A program made the translations under genes and the position numbers. 64,000 nt of DNA from Acanthornis magna (Eukaryota > Chordata > Aves > Passeriformes > Acanthizidae): contig JAWUZG010000353.1 in the NCBI GenBank assembly GCA_036785705.1, positions 1,426,001 through 1,490,000 of the forward strand, read 5' to 3'. Under the pieces are notes generated by a model that saw only the letters and a program-made list of their open reading frames with translations, searched no databases and had not been told where the DNA came from. Of this stretch, positions 22,800-36,334 are shown one piece after another (position 1 is the stretch's first letter; each line of letters starts with the position of its first letter).

Positions 22800-23245
22800 C
22801 CGCGTTTTCCCATGCTTTCCCAAGTTTTCCCATGTTTTTTCCACGTTTTCCCATGTTTTCCCATGTTTGACCATGTTTTCCCAAGTTTTCCATGGTTTTT
22901 CCACGTTTCCCCACGGTTTTCCGTATTTTCCCACGTTTTTCTGCATTTCCATATGTTTTCCCATGTGTTCCTATGTTTTTCTGTGTTTTCCCCGTGTTTT
23001 CCATTTTTCCCGTGTTTTCCCATGTTTTCCCCGTGCTTCCCCGCGTTTTCCCATGTTTTTCTGTGTTTCTCCATATTTTTACATATTTCCCCATGGTTTC
23101 CTCATGTTTTTCCATGTTTTCCCATGTTTTTTTGCATTTTCCCATGTTTTCCCGCGTTTCCCCATATTTTTCCATGTTTTCCCACATTTTCCCATGTTTC
23201 CCCATATTTTCCCACATTTTCCCAGCTCTTTCCCGGTGTTTCCCC
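22800..23245. repeat. TTTTCCCATG minisatellite at the start of intron 1
   Basis: Units of about 10-11 bp (TTTTCCCATG, TTTTTCCACG) begin some 14 bp after the exon 1 donor. 23245-24385 is unique sequence without a supported gene. Confidence 0.95.
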
Positions 23246-24384
23246 ACCCCCGTGGGGTGGATTTGGGTTTCCCAACCATTTCACTTTCCCATGTCCCAAT
23301 TTCCCCTTCCCAAAGCCCCAAATCCTTGAGGAAAACCCCCGGTGCCACCTCCGAACTGAGAAATTTTGGAGCAGCTGGGAAATTTTGCCCAGTTCAGCTC
23401 CAAACTGGGCAATTTTGGGGTGAACCCGCGGGTTTTGGGGGTTTCAAAGATCATCCCTCCCTTGGTGCCGCTCCCGGCAATCCTTTGTGGCAGCGAGTTC
23501 CATTTGGAGGCATTTGGAGCACAAAAAAAAATCGGGAAATTCGGTGTTTTCACCCTCCAGGTGCCCCCTGCCCATCTCAGACACCGAGTGGGGTTTTGGC
23601 CATGTTTCGGACTGGAAAAATTCAAAATAAAGCTGATTTTGGAGCGGTTTTGAATCCCCGAACTCCGCTCGGGCCGAGATTTCCCCACACCTGGGAGGTG
23701 CAAACACGTGCGGGAGCAGGGGATGGGAAAAAACGGGAATTCCACCGATTCCGCAGCCCTTCTGGTGGAGTTTTGGGGTTAAATCTCGCGTGATTCTGAT
23801 TTATTCGCAATTATTTCCTGCCGAGGTTAAATAACCCCAGGGTGGGGCTGGCAGCGCAGGTGTGATCACGGAAACGCCGCGGGCAGGGCGTGGGGCGGCT
23901 CGGGAATGATTGAATTCCCAGATTTATGGATTTATGATCCGTGGATGAGCGCCTTGGGAGGGCAGGGCCGACCCTTGTGCCCCAAGGACTCAGGCCGGCC
24001 CCAAAAATCACCAAAAAAGGGTTTTTTTGGGGAAAATCTCCTTTATTTCCTGGGTAGGAAGGCTCCTGAGGGGCCAGGCCTCGGTGAGATTCCCACAATC
24101 CCCAAAAATCCGGGTTTTCCCCCCATTTCTGGGGTTTTTGGGTGAGAATTGCGCAGGATTTTCACTGTCCGAAGGAATCGGGGGGAAATCTTGCAGGTTG
24201 GGGTTCCCAAGGAGCCGATCCCGCTGGGTTTGGGGTGTCCCAGATGTTTTTAGGATCTCAGAGGAGCCCCGGAGTTCCTGGGGACACACTTTGGGAAACG
24301 TGGAATATCCGTGGGACAATCCCCATTTTTGGGGGGAATTTGGGGCGCTCAGTGGAGCTTCCCAGCAAATCCACCAGCTTTTAC

Positions 24385-24612
24385 GTGTTTCCCCATGGTT
24401 TCCTCATGTTTTTCCATGTTTTCCCATTTTTTTTGCATTTTCCCATATTTTTCCATGTTTTCCCACATTTTCCCATGTTTTCCCACATTTTTCCGCATTT
24501 TCCCGTGTTTTTCCGCATTTTCCCATGTTTCCCCCTGTTTTCCCGTGCTTCCCCATATTTTCCCACATTTTTCCACCTCTTTCCCGGTGTTTTCCCGGTG
24601 TTTCCCAGCTTG
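24385..24612. repeat. Second TTTTCCCATG array, a duplicate of the first
   Basis: The block from GTTTCCCCATGGTTTCCTCA to CTCTTTCCCGGTGTTT closely repeats 23085-23245. It appears to be a local duplication 1.3 kb downstream. Confidence 0.9.
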
Positions 24613-25249
24613 GATTTGTCCGAAAAACAGAGAAATAACCCCAAACCACCCTCCCACACACATCGGATGGCTCCAGGGAATCCATGGGAATGGCGCGGCC
24701 CGGGAGCCTTTCAGCCCTGACCTAATTCCAGCCTCGTCTGCACAGTCGCCGCCCAATTAATTCCGAAAGGCCTCGTTAACCCGGCGGAGGCGCCGGCGCT
24801 GTTTGTCCTGGGGAGAAAAAAGGGATTTTGTGGGAACATTTGACTCCCCGGAGTGAAAATCCCGCGGGGTGAGGTTGAGTCGGTCACCGTCGAGGATTGA
24901 GGAGGTTTCGGGGTTTTTTAGCATTTTCCCTGTGGAGAACTGGATTTAGAGCTGGTGGATCCTTCCCGGTGGCCTCATTTTGGGTGGAAAAATCGGGAAA
25001 GGAGCCTGGGATGAGCCGGAGAGAGGATTTGAACCAACCGTGGGTTGGCTTTGTCCAGGAGGTTTTAATCCGGCGGGGCGAAGATTTGGGATTTCTTTCC
25101 CCAAAAGAGCCAATTCCTTCCCTTCCTTAGAAAATCCAGAAAGAGAAAAAATGTGGAAACACAAAAAATAGAAAAGATTCCCATCCAACCGAAAGCGGAG
25201 GTTTTCAACGACCCCTCTAAAAATCGGGATTTTCACATCCCAGCGCGGC

Positions 25250-25790
25250 GGTTGAGGAATGGCTTTTTCCAGAGGGAATGCAGGAATGGCCTTTTTCCCC
25301 CCAAAATTCCATGAATACAGAGTCAAAGCCATGTCAGGAATGGCAGGAATGGCCATTTTTCCCAAAGGGAGCATCAGGAATGGCTTTTTTTTCTGGAGTA
25401 AATCGCAGGAATGGCCTTTTTTCCATAGGGAACAACAGGAATGGCCATTTTTTCCATAGGGAACAACAGGAATGGCCATTTTTTCCATAGGGAATGCAGG
25501 AACGGCCTTCCCGCCCCCCCCAAAATTCCATGAATGCAGAGTCAAGACCATGTCAGAAATTACTTTTTCCATTGGGAATGGCAGGAATGGCCTTTTTTGA
25601 TAGGGAATGGCAAGAATCGCCTTTTTTTTCCAGAGGAAACAACAGGAATGGCCTTTTTTTTCCAGAACAAATGGCAGGAATGGCCTTTTTTCCAGAGGGA
25701 ACATCAGGAATGGCCTTTTTTCCAGAGGGAATATCAGGAATGGCCTTTTTCCCCACAGGGAATGGCAGGAACAGCCGTGTCGGGGCCTCT
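25250..25790. repeat. GGAATGGCCTTTTTTCCAGAGGG minisatellite
   Basis: About 15 units of 27-37 bp contain AGGAATGGCC, TTTTTTCC and AGAGGGAAC. A longer internal duplication (CCCCAAAATTCCATGAAT, with AGAGTCAA) recurs at 25300 and 25520. Between 24612 and 25250, and between 25790 and 26840, no gene is seen. Confidence 0.95.
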
Positions 25791-26839
25791 CAGCTCCACG
25801 GGGAACAATCCCAGGTTCAGCCGCGGCCTCAGAGGCTCTGAAATCCTGGATTTGGTCCCAGAAATCCAATTTTTTCTCTCCAGCCCCTGCCCCCTCAATC
25901 CCGACCGTTCCTGGGGCTGGGATCAAATCCCGCGGCTTTTCCCCGGTGGATGGAGGGAATGGGGGCAGGGTGGGGTCCGGGGGGGGCTCCAGCCGCCCCC
26001 AAATGGGAAAAGCCTCCTCTCCCAGGGGGAAAGGCAGGATTTGTGTTTTTCCTTGGAGCGGCGGGAATCTCCAGCTCCCCGCCCCGGAATTCCCACTCTG
26101 AATTAAGGCGATCAATTAACGGAGGATTCCCCACGAACCTCGTTAAGGCCTCGAGATTCCAGGGCTCAGGAATGTCCCTGCTGCCAGAATTCCTGCGGGA
26201 AAACAGCCCCTGGAGCCCAGGGGTGGGAACCAGGCCCTGTGGGGAGGGAAAAACTTTTCCCTGGATTTTGGTGAAATAAGGGATTATTCCATTATTCGCC
26301 ATGCCGGGGTTTTGCAGGCAAAGGCTCAGAACCTCTTGGATTGCCCCAAATCCAGCATTTTTCCCCCCAGCATTTTTTAATAGATATATTCCATATTTTA
26401 TATATTTTTATTTGAATTGATTTTTTTGGGGGGGGGAGAGAATCCCGACACTGCCCCGTTTTTCCCACCGCACGCTGGCTCTCCATCCTGAATTTTCCAG
26501 GAACAGCTGCAAACTTCCCAAACCCAGGGAATGCTGGTCCTTTCCCTCTGGATTTTCCATCCGGATCCCTCTGCACTCCCTGCTCATCCATTCTTCCGGA
26601 ACATTCCGGAGCCTTTCCCTGCGATCTGCTTTCCCAGGAGCCATTCCAGGAGATCCATTCCCTCCCTCGGGGCTTCCCAAGATGTTCCTTTGTGCTTGAG
26701 GCCGCTTGTAGGAGGGAAAATTAATTAATTTTTGTTAATTAGAGGAGGATTTTTGGCTTTTGGGGGGGGTGGGGAAGGGCTGGGGCCCAACCTGGGCCCT
26801 GCCCACTAGGGGTTAAATTTAAAAACCTGGAAATTCCGG

Positions 26840-26945
26840 CTGCGCCTGGATCCCGGGAAGTGTCTGAGGCCAGCCTGGAGCACCCTGGGATGGTGGGAAA
26901 AGGCTTCGAGGTCTTTTCCAGCCCAAACCATTCCAGGATTCTCTG
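26840..26945 (+). mobile_element. CR1 LINE 3'-end fragment
   Basis: GCCTGGATCCCGGGAAGTGT, GGCCAGCCTGGAGCACCCTG and the terminal TTTTCCAGCCCAAACCATTC match the last hundred bases of avian CR1 in sense orientation. Confidence 0.7.
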
Positions 26946-27184
26946 GAAGATGAGGAATTCGGGTGGATCAGCTTCGTGTTCGCACAGGGAATAACTGCGG
27001 TGTGGCCAATCCATGAAAACTGTGCAGGGCTTTCCCGAAAGGAAAATCCTGGAGGCAGCCTTGGGAATTCCATGCCTTTTCCATTTTCCGAGGATGCTTT
27101 TCGGTCCTGGAGAAGCCATTTTTCTGCACTCCAGGTGTGCATCCCAAAAACCCTCCTTGTTTTCTCCTGCTGGGAAGTGAAGCC

Positions 27185-27315
27185 AATCCCATCCCATCCC
27201 ATGGATCCCATCCCGTGGATCCCATCCCATGGATCCCATCCCATGGATCCCATCCCATCCCATCCCATGGATCCCATCCCATCCCATCCCATCCCATCCC
27301 ATCCCATCCCATCCA
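27185..27315. repeat. (CCCAT)n array with GGATCC punctuation
   Basis: Inverted member of the family seen at 484-600 and 17655-17815. Confidence 0.95.
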
Positions 27316-27329
27316 TCACCTAAAGTTGG

Positions 27330-27565
27330 CACCAGGATTAAAACCTGCCCTCGTTAATGCTCTCATTAACAGCCCTGTTTAATCAGGAATCACAAAAGGT
27401 GCTGGGAAATACTCCGGCTGGAATTTCACTTCCAGAGAGATTCCGGTGCCTTTGTGGCTGAGACAGAGCTGGCAGTGATTGACAGCTGTCAATCAGCGAT
27501 GTCAACAGGCTTTAATTAATGACATCAATGGGTGTTAATTAGTGACAGCAACAGGCGTTAATTAT
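27330..27565. promoter_or_regulatory. Candidate TALE-homeodomain enhancer with a 20-bp palindrome
   Basis: 27476-27495 is a perfect 20-bp palindrome made of two head-to-head TGATTGACAG sites. Each half is the published consensus for PBX-MEIS/PREP heterodimers, and the junction forms the E-box CAGCTG. Within the next 70 bp are three TTAATTA-type homeodomain cores (TTTAATTAATG, GTTAATTAGTGACAG, GTTAATTATC), partly in an imperfect 26-bp repeat. Upstream lie CTCGTTAATGCTC and CATTAACAGCC. The segment is unique sequence in intron 1. Regulatory function is inferred from motif content. Confidence 0.45.
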
Positions 27566-27929
27566 CAGCAGGGACACACCAGGAATAGCATCCGGGAAGG
27601 GAGAGGAGGGAAAATTCCACATCCCCAAAAAGCAAAGATGGGACATGGAAATGAAGGATGGAATTTCTGGGAATTGGCAGGAATTTGGGTGATCCTGTGA
27701 GGAGCAGTGGAGCCTCTTGGGAAGGCAGAATGATGGGAAAAGGCTGGAAAAGGAGAGGTTTTCCCTTCCTTGGAGATGGAGGTTTGCGGCCAGGGCTTCC
27801 CAGAGCTCCCGCTGGGATTCGGGATGCAAAGAGCAGCGGGAAAACAGAGCTGGATTTTCCTTGGGTTCCTCCGTGCGGGAACGAGGGGTCAGTGGCTGCG
27901 GGACAACCGGAGCAGCTCCAAACCCCCGG

Positions 27930-28060
27930 GATGGAGCCTCTGGATCAAATCCCAACACTCCAAACCCCCGGGATGGAGCCTCTGGATAAAATCCCGACAC
28001 TCCAAACCCTCTGGATCAAATCCCGGCACTCCAAACCCTCGGGATGGAGCCTCTGGCTTT
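27930..28060. repeat. About 42-bp repeat, three to four copies
   Basis: Units share CCAAACCCCCGGGATGGAGC, CTCTGGATCAAATCCC and GGCACT. The third copy is internally deleted. Confidence 0.9.
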
Positions 28061-28514
28061 GTTCTTGGAGGAGCTGGAGGATGCAAAATCCCGCCTGGAG
28101 CCCGGCTTTATCCCAGATTCCTCAGGGTCCCTTTTACCATTCCAGGGAAGGGGAAAGGAGCGAGGGAATGCTGTCAGAAACCATCCCTGGATTTTTTAAT
28201 GGTTTTTAAAAAAAATTATTGGGGTTTTCTCCCCCCGGGATCCAAAGCCCTCTGGAAGGTGCTGGGAATGTCGGGATTCATTGGAGCTGGGAAGTGGAGA
28301 GGGGGAGGAGGCTCCAGGTGCTCCAGAAGGTTCAAAATGGGGCAAATTGTGGAATTTTGCTGTTCCTGCTGCCTCGGGGGCACTCGGGATCAATCAAAGC
28401 CAAGGCAGTGCCAAGCGGAGAATCCAGAAAGATCCAGGCTGAGAACCTGGAAAATCCCAGCTGGATTCATCCAGCCAGGTGGATTCATCCCACTGTAGGA
28501 CACATTCCCTGCCT

Positions 28515-28655
28515 GGAAAAGATCCCGGATTCCCGTTATCCCGAATTCCCGTTATCCCGAATTCCCGTTACCCGATTTCCCGTTACCCAAATTCCCGTTA
28601 TCCCGAATTCCTGTTATCCCAAATTCCCGTTATCCCAAATTCCCGTTATCCCAGC
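28515..28655. repeat. CCCGAATTCCCGTTAT minisatellite
   Basis: About nine units of 13-16 bp. Confidence 0.95.
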
Positions 28656-28769
28656 CCTGAGCGAAGGGGGCGCTCCCAGAGCCGTTTGGGATGGGATGGG
28701 AGCATCCCGGAGCCAGAGCCAGGTGGGTTTTCCTGGGACACCTCCCACCTCCACGGCTGGGGGATCCCA

Positions 28770-29295
28770 GGGCAGGAATTCCATGGATCTGGGGGATCCA
28801 CCATGTCTGGGGGATCCCCGGGAGGGAATTCCATTAATTCAGAGTCACCCCCATGGTTTGGAGGATCCCAAGGAGGGAATTCCCTCAATCCAGAGTCACC
28901 GTCGTGTCTAAGGGGATCGCCAGGGCGGGAATTCCGTGAATCCGGAGTCAAAACCATGTCTGGGGGATCCCAGGGAGGAAATTCCATCAATCCGGGGGAT
29001 CCACCATGTCTGGAGGGTCCCAGGGAGGAAATTCCATGAGTCCAGAGCTGCCACCATGGTTTGGGGATCCCAGGGAGGGAATTCCATGGATCCAGGGTCA
29101 CCCCCATGGTTTGGGGCTCTGAGGGAGGGAATTCTGTTAATCCAGGGTCAAAATCATGTCTGGGGGATCCCAGGGAGGGAATTCCACGAGTCTGGAGTCA
29201 CCTCCATGGTTTGGGGATCCCAGGGAGGGAATTCCATGAATGTGGAGAATCCACCATGTCTGGGGGATCCCTGGGAGGGAATTCCCTGAGTCAGT
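28770..29295. repeat. About 60-bp minisatellite (block 1), upstream of exon 2
   Basis: Eight to nine units contain GGGGGATCCCAGGGAGGGAA, TTCCATGAATCCAGAGTCA and CCACCATGTCT or CCATGGTT. The same unit type returns on the far side of exon 2 at 31330-32330. Confidence 0.95.
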
Positions 29296-30145
29296 GAGGG
29301 AATTCCATCTCTTTTCCCCCGAATCCCAACATTCCCATAGCTGCTCCCAGAGAGGGAATTCTGTGAGGGAATTCCATCTATTCTCCTCCCAAATCCCAAA
29401 ATTCCCGTCCCTGCTCCCAGGGAGGGAATTCCACAAGGGAATTCAATCTCTTTCCCCCTGAATCCCGAAATTCCCATCCCTGGGAGCGGGGACGGAATTC
29501 CATGAGCCCGAAATCTTTTTTCCTCCCAAATCCCAAAATTCCCTTCCCTGCTCCCAGGGGGATGGAATTCCACGAGCCCGGAGTCTCTTCTCCTCCTGAA
29601 TCCCGAAATTCCCTTCCCTGCTCCCAGAGACAGAATTCCATGAACCCAGAGTCTCTTCTCCCCCTGAATCCTGTCCATGCTCCCAGGGACAGAATTCCAT
29701 CAGCCAGGAGTTCTTTTTTCCTCTTGAATCCTGAAATTCCCGTCCCTGGGAGCAGGGAGGGAATTCTGTGGGTCCATGAGGGAATTCCATCTCTTTTCCC
29801 CCTGAATCCCGACATTCCCATCCCTGGGAGCAGGGACAGAATTCCACGCGGGAATTCCATCTCTTCTCCTCCCGAATCCCGACATTCCCATCCCTGCTCC
29901 CATGGGGGGGGACAGAATTCCACGAGCCCAGAGTCTCTTTTTGTCCCGAATCCCAAAATTCCCGTCCCTGGGAGCAGGGTCAGAATTCCACGAGCCCGGA
30001 GTCTTTTCTCTTCCCGAATCCCAAAATTCCCGTCCTTGCTCCCGGGGTGGGGAGGGAATTCCACAAGCCCGGAGTCTCTTTTCCTCCCGAATCCCGAAAC
30101 TTCCGCCCCTGCTCCCAGGGGATGGAATTCCGTGATTCCGCGAGT
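29296..30145. repeat. About 60-bp minisatellite of GAATTCCA-TCTCTTCTCCTCCC units
   Basis: Units contain GAATTCCACGAGCCCGGAGT, CTCTTTTCCTCCCGAATCCC and AAAATTCCCGTCCCTGCTCC. The array ends about 30 bp before the exon 2 acceptor. Confidence 0.93.
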
Positions 30146-30147
30146 GA

Positions 30148-31325
<1,178 letters not shown>

Positions 31326-32335
31326 TCTGAGCCAGCATAGGCCGGGTGGGAATTCCAGGAATATAGGGTCAGAACTGGGATGGGCCCAGGAGGGAATTCC
31401 GGGAATATGGGGTCAGAACCAGGGGTCCTGGGGAGGGAATTCCGGGAATCCGGGATCAGAACTGGGATGGGCCCGGGAGGGAATCCCAAGAATTTGGGGT
31501 CACCACCATACCTGAGGGGTCTTCAGGAGGGAATTCCGGGAATCCAGGGGCAGAACTGGGATGGGCCCGGGAGGGAATTCCAGGGATCTGGAGTCAAAAC
31601 CAGGAATCCCAGGGAGGGAATTCCTTGGATCCAGGGTCAGAACCAGGGACCCCAGGGAGGGAATTCCACGAATCCAGAGTCACCTCCATGGCTGAGGGAT
31701 CCTGGGGAGGGAATTCCGGAGATTCGGGGTCACCTCCATATCTGAGGGCTCTTCAGGAGGAAATTCCACGGATCCATGGTCACTGCCATGGCTGGGGGAT
31801 CACAGGGAGGGAATTCCGGGAATCCAGAGTCGTTCCCATGGCCGGGAGATCCCAGGGAGGGAATTCCAGGAATCCAGAGTCACTTCCATGTCTGAGTGGT
31901 CCAAGGGAGGAAATTCCGGGGATCCGGGGTCACGTCCGTGGCTGAGTGGTCTCCAGGAGAAAATTCCATGAATCCAGAGTCAAAACCAGGGACCCCAGGG
32001 AGGGAATTCCATGGATCCGGAGTCATGGTTTGGGGGATCCCAGGGAGGAAATTCCATGAATCCAGAGTCAAAACAGTGCTTTGGGGGATCCCAGGGAGGG
32101 AATTCTGGGAATCCGGAGTCGCCGCCATGGCTGGGGGGTCCAGAGGATGGAATTCCAGGAATCCGGGGTCAAAACTGTGTCTGAGGGGTCTCCAGGAGAA
32201 AATTCCATGAATCCAGAGCCACCACCACATCTGAGGGATCTCAGGGAGGAAATTCCATGAATCCAGGGTCAAAACCATGTCTGGGGAATCCTGGGGAGGG
32301 AATTCCATGGATCCGGAGTCTCCGCTGTGTCCGAG
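31326..32335. repeat. About 55-60-bp minisatellite (block 2), downstream of exon 2
   Basis: About 17 units contain AGGGAGGGAATTCC, AATCCAGAGTCA and CCATGGCTGGGGGATCC. They clearly belong to the same family as 28770-29295. 32335-32940 is unique sequence with no supported gene. Confidence 0.95.
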
Positions 32336-32944
32336 GATTTCGGGTGCGGTTGTGAAGATTGGAATTTAATCCAATCCAATCCAATCCAGGAATTCCTGCT
32401 GGAAAATCCAATTTTCCCTGTCCAAGTCAACCTTTCCTCCTCCGGAAGAAGAGCAGAGGCTGAGCAGGACCTGCCTTTGCCCTGAGGGAATTCCGTGGGA
32501 TTTAGGGAATAAAACCCAATCGTTTCCTTGGACGGGTTGGGTTTGGAGCTGGAATTCCCGTGGGCTGCTCCAGGAATTGGGATTTGCCGTTGGCCCCGCA
32601 GGAATTTCCTTCTTTTTGGGCTGGAATTGGGTCAGGTCTCCCACTGGGGCCTTTGGGAGATTCCCAATCCCAAAAAGCCAGGAAAGCCCTGAATTCCCAG
32701 AGGGAATTTTGCTAAAACTGGTTTGAAAATTCCCGCAGAATTCCCGTGGGGTCGAGTTGGTTTTATCCTGAGAGGAAATGGGATGAGGAATCCCAACTTC
32801 CATTTTCCTTCCCGTTTGGGGAATTTTGGATTTTGGAATTTGAATTCTGGAATTTTTCCTGCCTTGGATTTGCCAGGGTTTGTCAGGATGGGACTTGGAC
32901 TGGGATTAGTGTGGGATTTTGGGAATTGCGGGGGTCCCATGGAT

Positions 32945-33735
32945 AGAAAATAGACCTGAAATGTAGAATAGATAGAAATCTAAAATAGGTTAAAAATAAA
33001 TATATATAAAATGTAAAAATTTTAAATATGTAAAAAAAATCGAAATACGTAAAATATAAAATAGATAAATATAAAATATAAAGGATATAAAAATATATAG
33101 AAGATGTAAAAATAGGAAGTTCATAAAATATAAAAATGTAAATATAGATAGCATTATGAAATATATAGAATATTAAATATAAAATGTTAAAGTATATAAA
33201 ATATAGATATATAGAAAATAGAAAAATATAAAAAGATATCAAATATAAGATATATGGAAGTATATAAAATATTTAACATATAGAAATGTAAAATATATTA
33301 AAAATATATATAAAATAGAAAAACTTAAAATATAAAAAATCTAAATATATAAAAATATAAAATAGAAAAAATAGATAAATATAAAGTATATAAAAGATAT
33401 AAAAATAGAAAGTTCATAAAGTATAAAGAAACAAAAATATAAATATATGTAACATGAAATATATAAAGAATACTAAATATAAAATAATAAAGTATATAAA
33501 ATATAGAAATATAGACAATGGAAAATATATAAAATATATAAAATTCATAAAACATAAAAATATAAAATAGATAAAGATTAGCAAATCTAAAATATTAAAG
33601 TATATAAAATATAGAAATATTGAAAATATAAAAATATCTTTTATATATAAATATGCATAAAATATAAAAATGTATTTCATATATAAAATATATAAAATAG
33701 ATAAAATATTTAAAATATAAAATCCAGAATCTATT
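32945..33735. repeat. AT-rich (ATATAAAATATAG)n tract
   Basis: About 790 bp of TATAAAATATA steps on the plus strand, in sharp contrast to the GC-rich surroundings. Phenylalanine-, tyrosine- and isoleucine-rich minus-strand frames are artefacts. Two CCTATAAATG motifs follow at 33750-33778. Confidence 0.97.
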
Positions 33736-34189
33736 AAATCTGTCTCTAACGCCTATAAATGTTCACGCCTATAAATGACTATTTTTATTCCTATTCCACT
33801 TCCCAAGGCCACAGGAAGATGGGAAAATCCAACTTTGCCCCCGATTCCATTGGCAATTCCATTTTTTCCCTCCCGGGCTGTGAACTCCCGAGGACAGCCC
33901 CTCCCCCTCCCTGCCAGGGCCTGTTTTTTGAGAATCAGAGGGAAAAGTTGGGAATGATGAGGAGCGGAAGGAGGAGGGCACGGGCGGTGCTCGGAGCTCT
34001 CGTGGGGATTGGGAATTGTCCTTTCCCGGCAGGAGATGCCCTGGAGAGGCTCGGGAACAAAAGCAATCAGAGCAGAGGAGCTGAGGAGCTCTCGGAGCCG
34101 AGCGGGGCCGCGCAGCTGCGGCTGGGCCCCGAGCTTGTGGGGAAACGGGAAAAGTGGGCACGGAAAAGATCAGTCAGATCCCCGTGCCG

Positions 34190-35035
34190 TGCTCCCAAAA
34201 CCCACAGATTTTATGGGAAAACGGGAAAAATTAGAATGGAAAAGATCAGTCAGATCCGTCTGCCGCGTTCCCAACATCACAGATTTTATGGGAAAACGGG
34301 AAAAATGGGCATGGAGAAGATCAGTCAGATCCATCTGCTGCGTTCCCAAAAACCACAGATTTTATGTGAAAACGGGAAAAATGAGCATGGAAAAGCTCCC
34401 TCGGATCCCTCTGCCCCATTCCCAACATCACAGATTTTATGGGAAAACAGGAAAAATTAGAATGGAAAAGCTCAGTCAGACCCCTGTGCCGCGTTCCCAA
34501 CGTCCACAGATTTTATGGAAAAAATGGGAAAAATTGTCATGGAAAAGCTCTGTCAGATCCCTCTGCCGCGTTCCCAAAAACCACAGATTTTATGGGAAAA
34601 CAGGAAAAATTAACATGGAAAAGCTCAGTCAGACCCCTGTGCTGCGTTCCAAACAGTCACAGATTTTATGGGAAAACAGGAAAAATGAGCACGGAAAATC
34701 TCCCTGAGATCCCTCTGCCGTGTTCCCAAAAACCACAGATTTTATGGGAAAACAGGAAAAATGAGCAGGGAAAAGAACAGTCAGATCCCTCTGCTGCATC
34801 CTCAAAACCCACAGATTTTATGGGAAAACAGGAAAAATTAGAATGGAAAAGCTCCCTGAGATCCCTCTGCCACATTCCCAACATCACAGATTTTATGGGA
34901 AAACAGGAAAAATGAGCGCAGAAAAGCTCCCTCGGATCCCTCTGCCACATTCCCAAAAAACACAGATTTTATGGGAAAACAGGAAAAATTGACATGGAGA
35001 ACTGACATGGAGATCCCTCTGCCACATTCCCGATA
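34190..35035. repeat. About 76-bp tandem repeat, eleven copies
   Basis: CACAGATTTTATGGGAAAAC recurs about every 76 bp from 34202 to 34964, each copy followed by GGAAAAATTAGAATGGAAAA, AGATCCCTCTGCCGCGTTCC and related wording. Both strands stay open in one frame, which mimics a protein with a 25-26-residue repeat. 33780-34190 and 35035-35320 show nothing else. Confidence 0.96.
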
Positions 35036-35319
35036 TCCCCAGACCCGCCCGATCCCGGATTTCTCCAGGAGGTGAAAATCCCAATAAACAGCGCCTTCCC
35101 CTCGATTTCCTTCCACGTTCAGAGTTGGGGGAAATCCTTGGGAAGAGCCAATTCTGTAATTCCAAACAATTCCGTGGATGCACTTGAGCCCCACGGGAGA
35201 ATTCCTGGGTGAGCTCTGGTGGGGTTTGTGGGGCAGGGGAACCTCGAGGGTTCTGATCCCAATGATTCCCTAAATCGGGGCTCTGCTCGGGACCTGTGGG
35301 ATTTTGGTGTTCGGCTCAT

Positions 35320-35735
35320 CGAGAAGGATTCCGGGGAGAAGGATTCCAGGGAAAAGGATTCCGGAGAAAAGGATTCCAGGGAAAAGGATTCCAGGGGAAA
35401 CTATTCCGGGGAAAAGGATTCCAGGGAAAAAGGATTCCGGGGAAAAGGATTCCAGGGGAAACTATTCCGGGGAAAAGGATTCCAGGGAAAAAGGATTCCA
35501 AGGGAAAGGATTCCGGGGAAAAGGATTCCAGGGGAAAAGGATTCCGGGGGAAAAGGATTCCAGGGGAGAAGGATTCCAGGGGAAAAGGATTCTGGGGAAA
35601 AGGTTTCTGGGGAAAAGGATTCAGGGAAAAGGATTCCAGGGGAAACTATTCTGGGGAAAAGGATTCCGGGGAAAAGGATTCTGGGGAAAAGGATTCCAGG
35701 GGAAAAGGATTCCAGGGGAAAGGATTCTCATCCCT
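35320..35735. repeat. 17-18-bp minisatellite, GGGGAAAAGGATTCCAG
   Basis: About 24 units on the plus strand. Confidence 0.97.
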
Positions 35736-36334
35736 CTGACCCAGGTCATTCTCCCCTCCAGGCCCTGGAATTTTGGCAACAAAGAGGGAAATTCCCAAGA
35801 GCTCTGGGCTGGGAAAAGGAGCTGGGATTGAAGGGTGGGATTCGGGCTGGGCTGGGGTTGGGAAGTTTGCAGCTTTCCCTGGGAAATGCAGGATGGAGAG
35901 CTGGGATGTGGTGGGAAAAATGGGATATTTAGGGGAAAGGTTGAGATTCTCTTCCAGGAAAAGAAAAAATCAATATAAATAGAACTCTATAAAATATGGA
36001 ATATATCTATCAAAAAACCATTCCAAGCTGAAACGGGATTTGACCTTTCCCAGGTTTTTGGCTCTCGCTGGAATTGCTCTGCCTGCTCCAGGAGCCAAAG
36101 GAATTTCCCCGCTCGTTTTTGGCTCTTTGTAGGGGAACCGGGGGTTGATTTGAGGAGGTTGATTTGAGGTGGCTTTGTGCAGAGCGTCCCTGGAAAATCC
36201 CAATTCCTCCTCCGGGGACTGAGGTGGGGCTCAGGATCCTCCGGCCCAGGGTGGGCTCGGCTCCCGGAGCCCACAGGGACGAGTCCCGGGGCAGAAACGG
36301 CCCCGGAAAAGTCCCAGGGACGGAAGGGTCTGGA

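Noticed and set aside
27185..27315. Short proline/serine/histidine-rich proteins in CCCAT arrays here and at 46060-46600
   Set aside because: Pentamer arrays have no stop in any frame; repeat artefact.
32883..33680. Hydrophobic minus-strand frames resembling membrane proteins
   Set aside because: Translation of an AT-rich (TATAAAATA) tract.
34009..34915. Repeat protein-like frame with HRFYGKTGK steps
   Set aside because: Translation of the 76-bp intronic tandem repeat; no start context, splice or conservation evidence.
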